A DNA stretch of 8,008 bases, taken from contig SSHD01000048.1 in the NCBI GenBank assembly GCA_008017255.1, positions 1 through 8,008 on the forward strand. The letters are read 5' to 3'. Shown one piece after another: positions 1 through 7,048 of the stretch. The notes under the pieces are model-generated. The model did not search any database, was not told the origin of the DNA, and worked only from the letters and a program-made list of their open reading frames with translations. The translations under genes and the position numbers were made by a program. This stretch comes from Acinetobacter sp. Lineage in GTDB: Bacteria; Pseudomonadota; Gammaproteobacteria; Pseudomonadales; Moraxellaceae. Numbering within the stretch: the first letter of the stretch is position 1; every line of letters starts with the position of its first letter.

Positions 1-3000
1 ACATGTAACCTACAGTTACAGGACGGTCAAACTGTTCACCTGTACGACCATCAAACAATACTGTTTGACCTGTACGAGAAATGTCTGCCAATTCAAGTAA
101 GTCTTTGATCTGGCTTTCTTCAGCACCATCAAATACAGGAGTCGCTAATGGAACACCAGCACGTAAGTTACCTGAAAGCGCCAAGATTTCTGCGTCAGTC
201 AAGCTATCAAGCTCTTCCTGCTCACCACCAACCTTGTTATAAATCTTGTCTAAGAATTCACGCAGTTCAATCACTGTACGTTGTTCTTTCAACATTTTTT
301 CGATCTTATCGCCAAGACCTTTCGCCGCCATACCCAAGTGAGTCTCAAGAATCTGACCCACGTTCATACGTGACGGTACACCAAGTGGGTTCAATACGAT
401 GTCGACTGGCACACCATTGGCATCATGTGGCATGTCTTCAACTGGTAAGATGTTTGATACAACACCCTTGTTACCGTGACGACCCGCCATCTTATCACCA
501 GGCTGGATACGACGTTTAACTGCAAGGTAAACCTTAACAACTTTCAATACGCCAGTTGTTAATTCATCACCTGTAGAAAGTTTACGCTTCTTCTCAGCAA
601 ACTTCTCGTCAATCTCGTAACTCTTCTCTTTCAAGAACACTTGAATTTGAGTTAAACGCTCAGCAATTGCTTCATCATTTGGCTGGATTTCAAGTAAATC
701 AACAAGCTCTAAACCAGACAATACGTCTTCAGAAAGTTTATCACCGCGTTTAGTTGAACCACCACCGTTAGATTCTTGACCTTTCAACAAACGAACAATA
801 CGTTCACGTGCTGCTTCTTCGAAGATTTTGTATTCTTCTTTCAAGTCTTTACGGTATGCATCAAGCTGAGCTTTCTCAATTGCCTGCGCACGTTCATCTT
901 TTTCCAAACCATCACGTGTGAAGACTTGAACGTCAATCACTGTACCTTTAGTACCCGATGGAACACGTAAAGACGAGTCTTTTACGTCAGCCGCTTTTTC
1001 ACCAAAGATTGCACGAAGTAATTTTTCTTCAGGTGTTAACTGAGTTTCACCTTTAGGCGTGACTTTACCAACAAGGATGTCACCCGCAGTCACTTCCGCA
1101 CCGATATACACAATACCTGACTCATCCAACTTAGATAAAGCTGCTTCGCCAACGTTTGGAATATCAGCGGTAATTTCTTCCGAGCCCAACTTAGTATCAC
1201 GTGCGACACATGACAATTCCTGAATGTGAATCGACGTTAAACGATCTTCTTGAAGCACACGCTCAGAAAGTAAGATCGAGTCTTCATAGTTATAACCGTT
1301 CCATGTCATGAACGCGACGCGCATGTTTTGACCCAGCGCAAGTTCACCCATGTCAGTCGATGGACCGTCAGCCAAAATATCACCACGAGCAACTTTGTCG
1401 CCCAGGTTCACGATGACATTCTGGTTAATACAGGTATTTTGGTTTGATCGTGTATATTTGATCAGGTTATAGATATCTACACCTGCTTCACCCGCAATCA
1501 TTTCATCTTCGTTGACACGAATCACGATACGAGATGCATCAACATATTCAATCGCACCACCGCGGTTGGCGATTACACACACACCTGAGTCACGTGCGAC
1601 GTTTGCTTCCATACCTGTACCAACAAGCGGCTTGTCAGCACGCAATGTAGGAACAGCCTGACGTTGCATGTTCGAACCCATCAAGGCACGGTTCGCATCA
1701 TCGTGTTCAAGGAATGGAATGAGTGATGCTGCAACAGAAACAACCTGCTGTGCAGAAACGTCCATATGCGTCACACGCTCAGGCGACATACGTACGAATT
1801 CACCTTGATGACGGACAGAAACCATTTCTTCAGTCAAGTTGCCATCTTTATCCACTGCTGAGTCGGCTTGTGCAATGACAGTGCCTACTTCTTCAATTGC
1901 AGATAAGTATTCAACTTCATCAGTCACACGACCATCAACAACTTTACGGTATGGTGTTTCCAAGAAACCGAAGTCATTCGCTTTAGCATAGACAGAAAGC
2001 GAGTTGATCAAACCAATGTTTGGACCTTCAGGTGTTTCAATTGGACAAACACGACCATAGTGAGTTTGATGTACGTCACGTACTTCAAAGCCTGCACGTT
2101 CACGCGTCAAACCACCAGGACCAAGCGCAGATACACGACGTTTGTGCGTAATCTCAGACAATGGGTTATTTTGGTCCATGAACTGAGACAATTGGCTTGA
2201 ACCAAAGAATTCTTTGATTGCCGCAGCAACTGGCTTTGCGTTGATCAAATCTTGTGGAGACAAGTTATCTGTTTCTGCTTGGCTTAAACGCTCTTTAACA
2301 GCACGCTCAACACGAACTAAACCAACACGGAATTGGTTTTCTGTCATTTCACCAACAGAACGTACACGACGGTTACCCAAGTGATCGATATCGTCGACTT
2401 CACCTTTACCGTTACGAATTTCTACTAATGTACGTAATACATCAATAATATCGTCGTGTGACAGAATCCCTTCAACTTCACGTGACTTCTGGTCAGTACC
2501 CACTTCGTAAGGACGACCCAAACGACGGTTGAACTTCATACGACCCACTGGAGAAAGGTCATAACGCTCAGAAGAGAAGAATAAGTTGTTGAATAAGTTT
2601 TCAGCAGCTTCTTTCGTTGGCGGTTCGCCTGGACGCATGACTTTATAGATTTCAACAAGTGCTTCTTCACGACCTGTTGTTGTATCCGCACGCAATGTAT
2701 CTGCAACGAAAGGACCACGATCGATGTCGTTCGTAAACAGGATGTTAAACTGTTTAACACCACCTTCAGCGATCTTCACCATGATGTCATGGCTAAGTAC
2801 AGTATTCGCAGGAATCACATCACCACTTTTCAGTGTGATATCTTCAGCTGTAATACGCTCATATAAATATTCATCAGGTACAGAAAGATTGGCTAAGTTC
2901 GCAGCTTCCATTTGACGTACATGACGTGCATTAATACGTTTACCTTGTTCAACGATCGCTTTACCATCATTGTCTAAGATATCGAATTGTGCCATTTCAC

Positions 3001-3748
3001 CACGTAAGCGATCTGGAACAAGATCAATCTGATAGCTACCCATATCAAGATATACAGGTACTTTTTCATAGAACAAATTCAAGATTTGTTCATTGCTATA
3101 ATTCAAGGCACGCAGAATCACCGTTGCAAGCAGCTTACGACGACGGTCAATACGTACGAATACTAAATCTTTCGCATCAAATTCAAAATCTAACCATGAA
3201 CCACGGTAAGGAATGATACGTGCTGAATACAACACTTTACCGCTTGAGTGTGTTTTACCCTTATCATGATCAAAGAATACACCTGGTGAACGGTGTAATT
3301 GAGATACGATGACACGCTCAGTACCATTGATCACGAACGTACCGTTATCGGTCATGAGTGGCATTTCACCCATGTAAACTTCTTGTTCACGCACGTCTTT
3401 AATTGATTTCGTTTCACGATCTTTAATGATCAAACGAATTTTTACGCGCATTGGTGCTGCATAAGTTGAACCACGTAAAATACATTCACGCACGTCAAAC
3501 TCAGGCTTACCAAGACTATACTCAACAAATTCTAAAGCAGCATTGCCAGAATAACTTTCAATAGGAAAAACTGAACGAAATGCGGCTTGGAGACCGATAT
3601 CTTCGCGATTTTTTGGAGTTTTACCGCCTTGTAAGAATGTACGGTACGAATCGACCTGAATCGACAGTAAGTACGGTGCTTCCATTACGTGGGGCAATTT
3701 ACCAAAATTCTTACGGATCCGTTTCTTTTCGGTATATGAGTATGCCAT
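1..3748 (-). CDS. rpoB: RNA polymerase beta subunit RpoB (partial, C-terminus cut by window edge)
   Basis: This is the beta subunit of the core RNA polymerase. With beta' it forms the catalytic cleft. The frame is open without a stop from ATG 3748 to the left edge, giving 1249 residues of an expected ~1362, so about 113 are missing. The start [12 protein letters not shown] is family-typical and follows GAGGA with six bases between. Visible landmarks are the rifampicin region at residues ~516-542 ([20 protein letters not shown]), the NYEDS motif with E822/D823, and [12 protein letters not shown] with active-site lysines K1086 and K1094 (E. coli K1065 and K1073). The last residues in the window are [10 protein letters not shown]. 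Numbering shifts from +9 to +21 relative to E. coli between residues 823 and 1086, implying about 12 extra residues in the lineage-variable insertion there. The drug-contact residues are wild type. rpoB lies 311 bases downstream of rplL, behind an attenuator-like hairpin. Codons such as CGT and GGT dominate, as in highly expressed genes. Confidence 0.99.
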   Translation of the reverse strand, partial: MAYSYTEKKRIRKNFGKLPHVMEAPYLLSIQVDSYRTFLQGGKTPKNREDIGLQAAFRSVFPIESYSGNAALEFVEYSLGKPEFDVRECILRGSTYAAPMRVKIRLIIKDRETKSIKDVREQEVYMGEMPLMTDNGTFVINGTERVIVSQLHRSPGVFFDHDKGKTHSSGKVLYSARIIPYRGSWLDFEFDAKDLVFVRIDRRRKLLATVILRALNYSNEQILNLFYEKVPVYLDMGSYQIDLVPDRLRGEMAQFDILDNDGKAIVEQGKRINARHVRQMEAANLANLSVPDEYLYERITAEDITLKSGDVIPANTVLSHDIMVKIAEGGVKQFNILFTNDIDRGPFVADTLRADTTTGREEALVEIYKVMRPGEPPTKEAAENLFNNLFFSSERYDLSPVGRMKFNRRLGRPYEVGTDQKSREVEGILSHDDIIDVLRTLVEIRNGKGEVDDIDHLGNRRVRSVGEMTENQFRVGLVRVERAVKERLSQAETDNLSPQDLINAKPVAAAIKEFFGSSQLSQFMDQNNPLSEITHKRRVSALGPGGLTRERAGFEVRDVHQTHYGRVCPIETPEGPNIGLINSLSVYAKANDFGFLETPYRKVVDGRVTDEVEYLSAIEEVGTVIAQADSAVDKDGNLTEEMVSVRHQGEFVRMSPERVTHMDVSAQQVVSVAASLIPFLEHDDANRALMGSNMQRQAVPTLRADKPLVGTGMEANVARDSGVCVIANRGGAIEYVDASRIVIRVNEDEMIAGEAGVDIYNLIKYTRSNQNTCINQNVIVNLGDKVARGDILADGPSTDMGELALGQNMRVAFMTWNGYNYEDSILLSERVLQEDRLTSIHIQELSCVARDTKLGSEEITADIPNVGEAALSKLDESGIVYIGAEVTAGDILVGKVTPKGETQLTPEEKLLRAIFGEKAADVKDSSLRVPSGTKGTVIDVQVFTRDGLEKDERAQAIEKAQLDAYRKDLKEEYKIFEEAARERIVRLLKGQESNGGGSTKRGDKLSEDVLSGLELVDLLEIQPNDEAIAERLTQIQVFLKEKSYEIDEKFAEKKRKLSTGDELTTGVLKVVKVYLAVKRRIQPGDKMAGRHGNKGVVSNILPVEDMPHDANGVPVDIVLNPLGVPSRMNVGQILETHLGMAAKGLGDKIEKMLKEQRTVIELREFLDKIYNKVGGEQEELDSLTDAEILALSGNLRAGVPLATPVFDGAEESQIKDLLELADISRTGQTVLFDGRTGEQFDRPVTVGYM

Positions 3749-3860
3749 CTGGAGTCCTCGGAAAGTAAACTAAACCCGCCTGCAGAACGGGTCTAGAAAG
3801 AATTACGCAGGCCGATATGGCCACCACTGTTTACAAATGCTGCAATTTTTAGTGGTATTA

Positions 3861-3908
3861 AAACGCTTAACAATATTTTTATAAGCAAAAAAATATTGGT
3901 AAGCGTTT
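3861..3908 (-). other. Long AT-rich hairpin upstream of rpoB (possible RNase III processing site)
   Basis: Positions 3861-3880 and 3889-3908 are inverted repeats that pair at 19 of 20 positions, with one A/G mismatch (3870 with 3899) and an 8-base loop. The outer half of the stem is AAACGCTTA and the inner half is almost entirely A/T. In the transcript it is followed by UUUUAAUACC, a short U-run, so termination is possible but less convincing than at 3985-4022. A long, nearly unbroken stem in the rplL-rpoB spacer is what an RNase III cleavage site would look like, by analogy with E. coli. The pairing is visible directly; its function is inferred. Confidence 0.6.
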
Positions 3909-3929
3909 GATTTCATAAATTTTGTTTAA

Positions 3930-3960
3930 ATAATACGCACAATGAACGTAAAACTATCAA
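3930..3960 (-). promoter_or_regulatory. Weak promoter candidate for rpoB
   Basis: On the minus strand TTGATA (3960-3955) is followed after 19 bases by TATTAT (3935-3930). Both hexamers resemble sigma-70 sites, but the spacer is longer than the preferred 17. It lies just after the terminator-like hairpin, where a promoter could restart transcription of rpoBC. AT-rich spacers produce such pairs by chance, so this is tentative. Confidence 0.2.
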
Positions 3961-3965
3961 AAAAC

Positions 3966-4034
3966 GAGCCGATTATTGTAACGCAAAAAGGCTGATGACC
4001 CAAGAGCCATCAGCCATTTTTTGGAGCCGATTAT
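3966..4034. repeat. 11-base direct repeat GAGCCGATTAT flanking the terminator hairpin
   Basis: GAGCCGATTAT occurs at 3966-3976 and again at 4024-4034, 58 bases apart, with the terminator hairpin between. The 4024 copy is one arm of the hairpin at 4023-4051. In the transcript the 3966 copy is followed by G and six U residues (3964-3959). The upstream arm (4051-4040) can therefore pair with either copy. Confidence 0.8.
3985..4022 (-). terminator. Terminator/attenuator between rplL and rpoB
   Basis: GGCTGATG (3990-3997) and CATCAGCC (4008-4015) form a perfect 8-pair GC-containing stem with a 10-base loop. In the direction of transcription the stem is preceded by A6 (4022-4017) and followed by T5 (3989-3985), the standard form of an intrinsic terminator. 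It also reads as one on the plus strand. Since rpoB lies downstream on the same strand, it is probably leaky and lowers polymerase-subunit transcription relative to L10/L12, as the known attenuator does in E. coli. The degree of read-through cannot be judged from sequence. Confidence 0.8.
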
Positions 4035-4051
4035 CAAAAATAATCGACTCC
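4023..4051 (-). other. Hairpin directly after the rplL stop
   Basis: Arms 4023-4034 and 4040-4051 pair at all 12 positions in the transcript if one G-U wobble is allowed, around a 5-base loop (UUUUG). The stem starts eight bases after the rplL stop codon. It is followed by A6 rather than U-rich sequence, so it is not itself a terminator. A role in protecting the 3' end of the rplJL message, or in competing with downstream pairing, is inference. Confidence 0.6.
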
Positions 4052-4059
4052 CTACAGCA

Positions 4060-4428
4060 TTACTTAAGTGTAACTGTAGCACCAGCTTCTTCAAGCTTCT
4101 TCTTAAGCTCTTCGCCTTCTTCTTTAGAAACGCCTTCTTTAAGAACAGCAGGAGCGCCTTCAACAAGATCTTTCGCTTCTTTAAGACCAAGACCAGTTGC
4201 TTCACGAACTGCTTTAATTACAGCAACTTTGTTCGCGCCGAAAGAAGTCAACTCAACGTTGAATTCAGTTTGTTCTTCAACAGCAGCAGCAGCGCCTGGA
4301 GCAGCAGCAACAGCAACAGCAGCAGCAGATACGTTAAATTTCTCTTCGAAAGCAGAGATTAATTCAACAAGTTCAAGAACAGTTTTTTCAGCAACTGCGT
4401 TTAAGATTTCTTCGTTTGTTAAAGCCAT
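4060..4428 (-). CDS. rplL: 50S ribosomal protein L7/L12
   Basis: L7/L12 is the flexible stalk protein that recruits and activates translation GTPases such as EF-Tu and EF-G. It is present as dimers bound to the C-terminal helix of L10. The 122-residue product has the normal length and layout: an N-terminal dimerisation and L10-binding segment at ~1-32 ([12 protein letters not shown]), an Ala-rich hinge at ~33-52, and a C-terminal factor-binding domain at ~53-122 with the hallmark [20 protein letters not shown] at ~63-82. The ATG follows GGAG (4440-4437) with an 8-base gap. It lies 42 bases after rplJ with no visible promoter, so it is presumably co-transcribed with rplJ and translated more often to meet its multi-copy requirement. 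The GCT/GCA-rich hinge produces CAG-like runs on the plus strand, which are a coding effect. Confidence 0.99.
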   Translation of the reverse strand: MALTNEEILNAVAEKTVLELVELISAFEEKFNVSAAAVAVAAAPGAAAAVEEQTEFNVELTSFGANKVAVIKAVREATGLGLKEAKDLVEGAPAVLKEGVSKEEGEELKKKLEEAGATVTLK

Positions 4429-4470
4429 GAGAATAACTCCAAATGGATATTGAATGGTGTGAAAATAGGA

Positions 4471-4977
4471 TTAAGCCGCTTCTGACTCGTTTTTCTCTTT
4501 GAGTGCCGTAATGAGGCGACCCAATTTCGAAATAGGAGCTTGAAGAACAGACGCGAGCATAGTAAGCGCTTTTTCTTGGTTCGGAAGGTTTGCAATTACG
4601 CTAACGTCAGCACCTTGATAAACCTTACCGTCAAATGCGGCAGCTTTAAGTTCAAATGCTTTGTTAGTTTTCGCAAATTCTTCGAACAAGCGTGCAGCTG
4701 CACCCATGTCATCTTCAGAAGTTGAGAAACCGAGAATGGTTGGGCCAACAAGGTTGTCATTTAAGATATCGAATTGAGTACCTTCTAATGCGCGCTTAGC
4801 CAAAGTGTTACGTACGATACGCGTTGTAACACCCAACTTACGAGCTTCAACACGAAGTTGTGTCAACTGCTCTACGCTTGAACCTTGATAGTTAGCCACA
4901 ACAACAGAAAACGCTTTAGAAGCAACTTCGCTTACTTCTGCAACGATCTGTTTTTTGCCTTCGATAAGAAGAGCCAT
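4471..4977 (-). CDS. rplJ: 50S ribosomal protein L10
   Basis: L10 anchors the L7/L12 dimers to the 23S rRNA at the base of the stalk and is the translational repressor of its own operon in enteric bacteria. The product is 168 residues, beginning MALLIEGKKQIV. The N-terminal RNA-binding domain covers ~1-130, with conserved IVRNTLAKRALEGT (~54-67) and GAAARLFEEFAKTN (~92-105). The C-terminal helix at ~135-165 is the L12 dock. The frame also has an upstream GTG at 5007, but ATG 4977 is chosen because a strong AGGAGG (4990-4985) sits seven bases before it and the known family start is reproduced. The upstream option would put the ribosome site inside the gene. It is preceded by a structured leader and followed by rplL 42 bases on. 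Confidence 0.98.
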   Translation of the reverse strand: MALLIEGKKQIVAEVSEVASKAFSVVVANYQGSSVEQLTQLRVEARKLGVTTRIVRNTLAKRALEGTQFDILNDNLVGPTILGFSTSEDDMGAAARLFEEFAKTNKAFELKAAAFDGKVYQGADVSVIANLPNQEKALTMLASVLQAPISKLGRLITALKEKNESEAA

Positions 4978-4984
4978 TGTAAAA

Positions 4985-4990
4985 CCTCCT
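4985..4990 (-). promoter_or_regulatory. Ribosome binding site of rplJ (fixes the start)
   Basis: AGGAGG in the transcript, seven bases before ATG 4977, is the strongest Shine-Dalgarno match seen in the window. It decides against the in-frame GTG at 5007. It is exactly complementary to CCUCCU at 5060-5055 in the leader, which could hide it. Confidence 0.9.
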
Positions 4991-5132
4991 AACGGTGATT
5001 TATGCACCTATACAGGCACACTCCCAATTCGTAAGCCTTTCGACTTACACGTGGAGGAGGAACAAATCACACCACCACGTCTACTCAGGCTGAATTTTTA
5101 AGAAAAGTGTCCGAAAACACTTCTCGCCTGAG
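4985..5132 (-). promoter_or_regulatory. rplJ leader RNA (L10-L12 autoregulatory region)
   Basis: In E. coli the L10(L12)4 complex binds the rplJ leader and blocks translation of rplJL. This spacer is at the same place and highly structured. In transcript order it has stem CUCAGGC/GCCUGAG (5132-5126 with 5090-5084), enclosing a 10-pair hairpin (5125-5116 with 5111-5102, including two wobbles) capped by UUCG. An 11-base bulge lies on its 3' side. Next comes a 9-position stem ACGUGG.GG/CC.CCACGU (5080-5072 with 5057-5049, one mismatch), then GUAAGUC/GGCUUAC with a GAAA tetraloop (5048-5031), then UGUGCCU/AGGUGCA with a GUAU loop (5020-5003), and finally the ribosome site. The pairings are visible; assignment to the L10 leader family comes from position and known biology, and no covariance model was run. 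Confidence 0.75.
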
Positions 5133-5186
5133 GTCTTTGACGCTGATAAATATTCATTTACCAATTCAAAGTTTGCCTAAGTTCGC

Positions 5187-5215
5187 AAAATACGACAGCG
5201 CGTTTCTTGCGTAAA
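5187..5215 (-). promoter_or_regulatory. Promoter candidate for rplJL
   Basis: TTTACG (5215-5210) and TATTTT (5192-5187) on the minus strand are separated by the ideal 17 bases, each matching the sigma-70 consensus at four of six positions. The -35 element overlaps the base of the terminator hairpin. A start near 5180 would leave a leader of about 200 bases before rplJ, which would include all the leader hairpins. E. coli has a promoter in the equivalent spacer. Tentative. Confidence 0.35.
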
Positions 5216-5241
5216 AATCAAAGCAGCACTTTGATTTTTAC
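5211..5241 (-). terminator. Terminator-like hairpin between rplA and rplJ
   Basis: GTAAAAATCAAAG (5211-5223) and CTTTGATTTTTAC (5229-5241) form a perfect 13-pair inverted repeat with a 5-base loop. The core is ATCAAAG/CTTTGAT, and the flanking A5 and T5 serve as A-tract and T-tract, so it can act in both directions. It lies 25 bases after rplA. The core has only two G-C pairs, so termination may be partial. It probably separates rplKA from rplJL transcription. Confidence 0.65.
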
Positions 5242-5265
5242 TCAGGGCTTTAAAATTCTGTCTAA

Positions 5266-5961
5266 TTACTTAGAAACGTTGTTTACGTCAACAGTAAGAC
5301 CTGGGCCCATAGTAGAGCTTAAAGTGATCTTCTTAACGTATACACCTTTAGAAGTTGCAGGTTTTAAACGTTTTAAATCTGCAATTAAAGTCTCAACGTT
5401 TTGACGTACAGCTTCTTCGCTAAAGCCAAGTTGACCGATTGCAGCGTGGATGATACCCGCTTTGTCTACACGGTAACGTGCCTGACCAGATTTGGCATTC
5501 TTAACCGCGTTCGCAACGTCAGGCGTTACTGTACCCACTTTAGGGTTTGGCATTAAGCCACGTGGACCAAGAATTGTACCTAACTTACCAACAACGCGCA
5601 TTGCATCAGGAGCAGCAATAACCACGTCGAAATCAAGATTTCCACCTTGAATGCTTTCAGCAAGGTCATCAAATCCAACAACGTCTGCACCAGCTTCTTT
5701 TGCAGCTTCAGCAGCAGCACCTTGAGCAAATACTGCTACACGTACAGTTTTACCTGTACCTGCAGGTAAAGTCGTCGCACCACGAACAACCTGATCAGAT
5801 TTACGTGGATCAACACCAAGGTTTACAGAGATGTCTAATGATTCTTTAAACTTCGCAGCTGGAAGGCTGTTAAGAACCTGTACTGCTTCTTCCAAAGTAT
5901 AAACTTTGTTTGCTTCTACAGCAGCAGCAATGGCTTTTTGACGTTTAGTTAACTTTGCCAT
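5266..5961 (-). CDS. rplA: 50S ribosomal protein L1
   Basis: L1 binds the 23S rRNA L1 stalk, which moves deacylated tRNA out of the E site, and in many bacteria represses the rplKA message by binding its leader. The product is 231 residues, the usual length for this family, starting [19 protein letters not shown]. Domain I is formed by the two ends (~1-67 and ~160-231), with domain II between. The signature [16 protein letters not shown] is at 131-146, and the conserved RNA-contact motif STMGPG is at 216-221. ATG 5961 lies only three bases after the rplK stop, and its ribosome site GGAG (5974-5971) lies inside the end of rplK, so translation is probably coupled. The gene ends before a terminator-like hairpin at 5211-5241. 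Confidence 0.99.
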   Translation of the reverse strand: MAKLTKRQKAIAAAVEANKVYTLEEAVQVLNSLPAAKFKESLDISVNLGVDPRKSDQVVRGATTLPAGTGKTVRVAVFAQGAAAEAAKEAGADVVGFDDLAESIQGGNLDFDVVIAAPDAMRVVGKLGTILGPRGLMPNPKVGTVTPDVANAVKNAKSGQARYRVDKAGIIHAAIGQLGFSEEAVRQNVETLIADLKRLKPATSKGVYVKKITLSSTMGPGLTVDVNNVSK

Positions 5962-5964
5962 GTC

Positions 5965-6393
5965 TTATAGCTCCACTTCCAAGCCCATAGAACGTGCAGA
6001 ACCAGCAATGGTACGCACACGAGCGTCTAAATCAGCACCAGTTAAATCTGGTTCTTTAGTAGTCGCAATTTCTTCTAATTGAGCACGAGTCAACTTACCA
6101 ACTTTAGTTTTGTTAGGTACAGAAGAACCCTTTTGAATACCAGCAGCTTTCTTAAGAAGAATAGATGCAGGTGGAGTTTTCATGATGAATGTGAACGACT
6201 TATCGTTGTACACAGTAATCACGACTGGAATTGGCAAACCAACTTCAAGTTTTTGAGTTGCAGCATTGAATTCTTTACAGAACGCCATGATGTTTACACC
6301 ACGTTGACCCAATGCAGGACCAATTGGTGGAGATGGATTTGCTTTACCAGCTGGGACTTGCAGCTTGATATAGCCGTCAATCTTCTTAGCCAT
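5965..6393 (-). CDS. rplK: 50S ribosomal protein L11
   Basis: L11 binds the GTPase-associated region of 23S rRNA and is the site of thiostrepton action and of the stringent-response signal through RelA. The product is 142 residues. The N-terminal domain (~1-72) carries the proline-rich [16 protein letters not shown] (19-34) that contacts thiostrepton and release factors. The C-terminal rRNA-binding domain (~74-142) carries [13 protein letters not shown] and ends with [12 protein letters not shown]. The frame extends back to a TTG at 6414, but ATG 6393 is preferred: it begins with the family-typical [13 protein letters not shown] and has GAGG (6405-6402) eight bases upstream. It heads the rplKA unit and is followed by rplA after three bases. 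Confidence 0.99.
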   Translation of the reverse strand: MAKKIDGYIKLQVPAGKANPSPPIGPALGQRGVNIMAFCKEFNAATQKLEVGLPIPVVITVYNDKSFTFIMKTPPASILLKKAAGIQKGSSVPNKTKVGKLTRAQLEEIATTKEPDLTGADLDARVRTIAGSARSMGLEVEL

Positions 6394-6401
6394 TTTAATT
6401 A

Positions 6402-6405
6402 CCTC
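6402..6405 (-). promoter_or_regulatory. Ribosome binding site of rplK (fixes the start)
   Basis: GAGG in the context CAGAGGTAA lies eight bases before ATG 6393. It supports that start over the in-frame TTG at 6414 and adjoins the last paired base of the candidate L1-binding fold. Confidence 0.8.
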
Positions 6406-6432
6406 TGGGTACAAACGCCGCTAGGCTCCCCA
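6406..6432 (-). promoter_or_regulatory. Candidate L1-binding leader of rplKA
   Basis: The transcript just upstream of the rplK ribosome site can fold as UGGG (6432-6429) with CCCA (6409-6406), and inside it GCC (6426-6424) with GGC (6419-6417) around UAGC. The two stems are separated by an uneven internal loop, GA on one side and GUUUGUA on the other. Two short stems with an asymmetric loop are the general form of L1 targets in rRNA and in L11-L1 leaders. The location matches the known L1 control site in E. coli. The stems are short, so this is a plausible match rather than a demonstrated one. Confidence 0.45.
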
Positions 6433-6436
6433 AAAA

Positions 6437-6470
6437 AATTAAGTAATACCCAAAAGCATTACAACAACAA
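6437..6470 (-). promoter_or_regulatory. Weak promoter candidates for rplK
   Basis: Two overlapping minus-strand pairs are possible: TTGTTG (6470-6465), 16 bases, TATTAC (6448-6443); and TTGTAA (6464-6459), 16 bases, TTAATT (6442-6437). Neither is strong. A promoter here would fit the hairpin just upstream and the separate L11-operon promoter known in E. coli. Confidence 0.25.
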
Positions 6471-6471
6471 T

Positions 6472-6488
6472 GCCCGATAAAATCGGGC
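6472..6488 (-). terminator. Hairpin between nusG and rplK (weak terminator in transcription direction)
   Basis: GCCCGAT (6472-6478) and ATCGGGC (6482-6488) are a perfect 7-pair inverted repeat with a 3-base loop, 20 bases after the nusG stop. In the direction of the genes it is followed by AUUGUUGUUGU, which is only partly U-rich, so it may pause, attenuate or mark a processed 3' end. On the plus strand it is followed by GTTTTAC, a better terminator form, though no plus-strand gene is present. Confidence 0.5.
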
Positions 6489-6507
6489 GTTTTACAACCA
6501 ACTTAAA

Positions 6508-7041
6508 TTAGTTCGCTTTTTCGACTTGGCGAAATTCGAGCTCGACTTGAGTTGGTCGATTAAATACGTTAATCGTTAAGGTTAAACGTGATTTTTCGTA
6601 CTGAACCTCCTCCACGACTCCTTTAAAGTCAGTGAACGGACCATCAGTAACCAGTAATTCTTCACCTGGTTCAAACATGGTTTTCGGACGCGGTGCTTCA
6701 CCCGTGTTACGCACACGCGCAAGAATCGCATCGGCTTCACGTTGTGAAATTGGTGCTGGCTTTTCTTTCGTACCACCAATAAAACCAAGCACCTTTGGAC
6801 ATTCTTTTACAATGTGCCAAGTATCATCATTCATTTCCATTTCGACCAATACATAGCCCGGAAAGAATTTACGTTCAGATTTACGCTTCTTTCCATCCTT
6901 CATTTCCACTACTTCTTCAGTAGGAACAAGGACTTCACCAAAGCTATCGACCACAGTGCTACGTTGAATTCGCTCATTCAGTGAACGCATCACCTGCTTT
7001 TCAAAGCCTGAATAGGCATGAATAATATACCAACGCTTCAT
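6508..7041 (-). CDS. nusG: Transcription termination/antitermination factor NusG
   Basis: NusG rides on RNA polymerase, suppresses pausing, recruits Rho and links polymerase to the leading ribosome through S10. The product is 177 residues, close to the usual ~180. The N-terminal NGN domain (~1-115) starts [17 protein letters not shown] and contains [18 protein letters not shown] (55-72), the part that contacts the beta' clamp helices. After a linker ([11 protein letters not shown]) the KOW domain occupies ~123-177 with [16 protein letters not shown] (131-146). The start is ATG 7041, seven bases after the secE stop. Its ribosome site is poor (AAGAG overlapping the secE end), so coupling to secE translation is likely. 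The secE-nusG pair is the standard arrangement. Confidence 0.99.
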   Translation of the reverse strand: MKRWYIIHAYSGFEKQVMRSLNERIQRSTVVDSFGEVLVPTEEVVEMKDGKKRKSERKFFPGYVLVEMEMNDDTWHIVKECPKVLGFIGGTKEKPAPISQREADAILARVRNTGEAPRPKTMFEPGEELLVTDGPFTDFKGVVEEVQYEKSRLTLTINVFNRPTQVELEFRQVEKAN

Positions 7042-7048
7042 CGCACTC

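Larger units (their letters stand above)
3749..4059 (-). other. rplL-rpoB intergenic spacer (311 bases, no gene)
   Basis: No credible reading frame lies here. In transcription order after the rplL stop it holds a 12-pair hairpin (4023-4051), a terminator-like hairpin with T-tract (3985-4022), a second copy of an 11-base repeat (3966-3976), a weak promoter-like pair (3930-3960), a 20-position near-perfect hairpin (3861-3908), a loose ACCACT/AGTGGT pairing (3823-3828 with 3851-3856), a 5-pair ACCCG/CGGGT hairpin (3774-3792), and the rpoB ribosome site GAGGA (3755-3759). In E. coli the corresponding spacer holds a partial terminator and an RNase III processing site; that the same applies here is inference. 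In Acinetobacter the spacers flanking rpoB are known to be variable enough for species typing. Confidence 0.85.

Noticed and set aside
148..519. Open frame of 123 codons on the plus strand
   Set aside because: It lies wholly within rpoB on the opposite strand, resembles no known family, has no good ribosome site, and owes its length to the codon bias of rpoB.
4283..4328. CAG/GCA-type triplet runs that look like a microsatellite
   Set aside because: They encode the Ala-rich hinge of L7/L12 in frame, with mixed codons, and the protein has the normal length of 122 residues.
3995..4453. Overlapping plus-strand frames of 152 and 113 codons, rich in Ser, Ala and Asn
   Set aside because: They are antisense shadows of rplL; the low-complexity composition reflects the Ala-rich hinge read backwards.
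4978..5007. Ten-codon N-terminal extension of rplJ from GTG 5007
   Set aside because: The strong AGGAGG at 4990-4985 would lie inside the gene, the extension overlaps a leader hairpin, and L10 proteins begin at the MALLIEGKKQ-type start.
6394..6414. Seven-codon N-terminal extension of rplK from TTG 6414
   Set aside because: It overlaps the leader fold and the GAGG ribosome site, and ATG 6393 gives the family-typical [10 protein letters not shown] start and 142-residue length.
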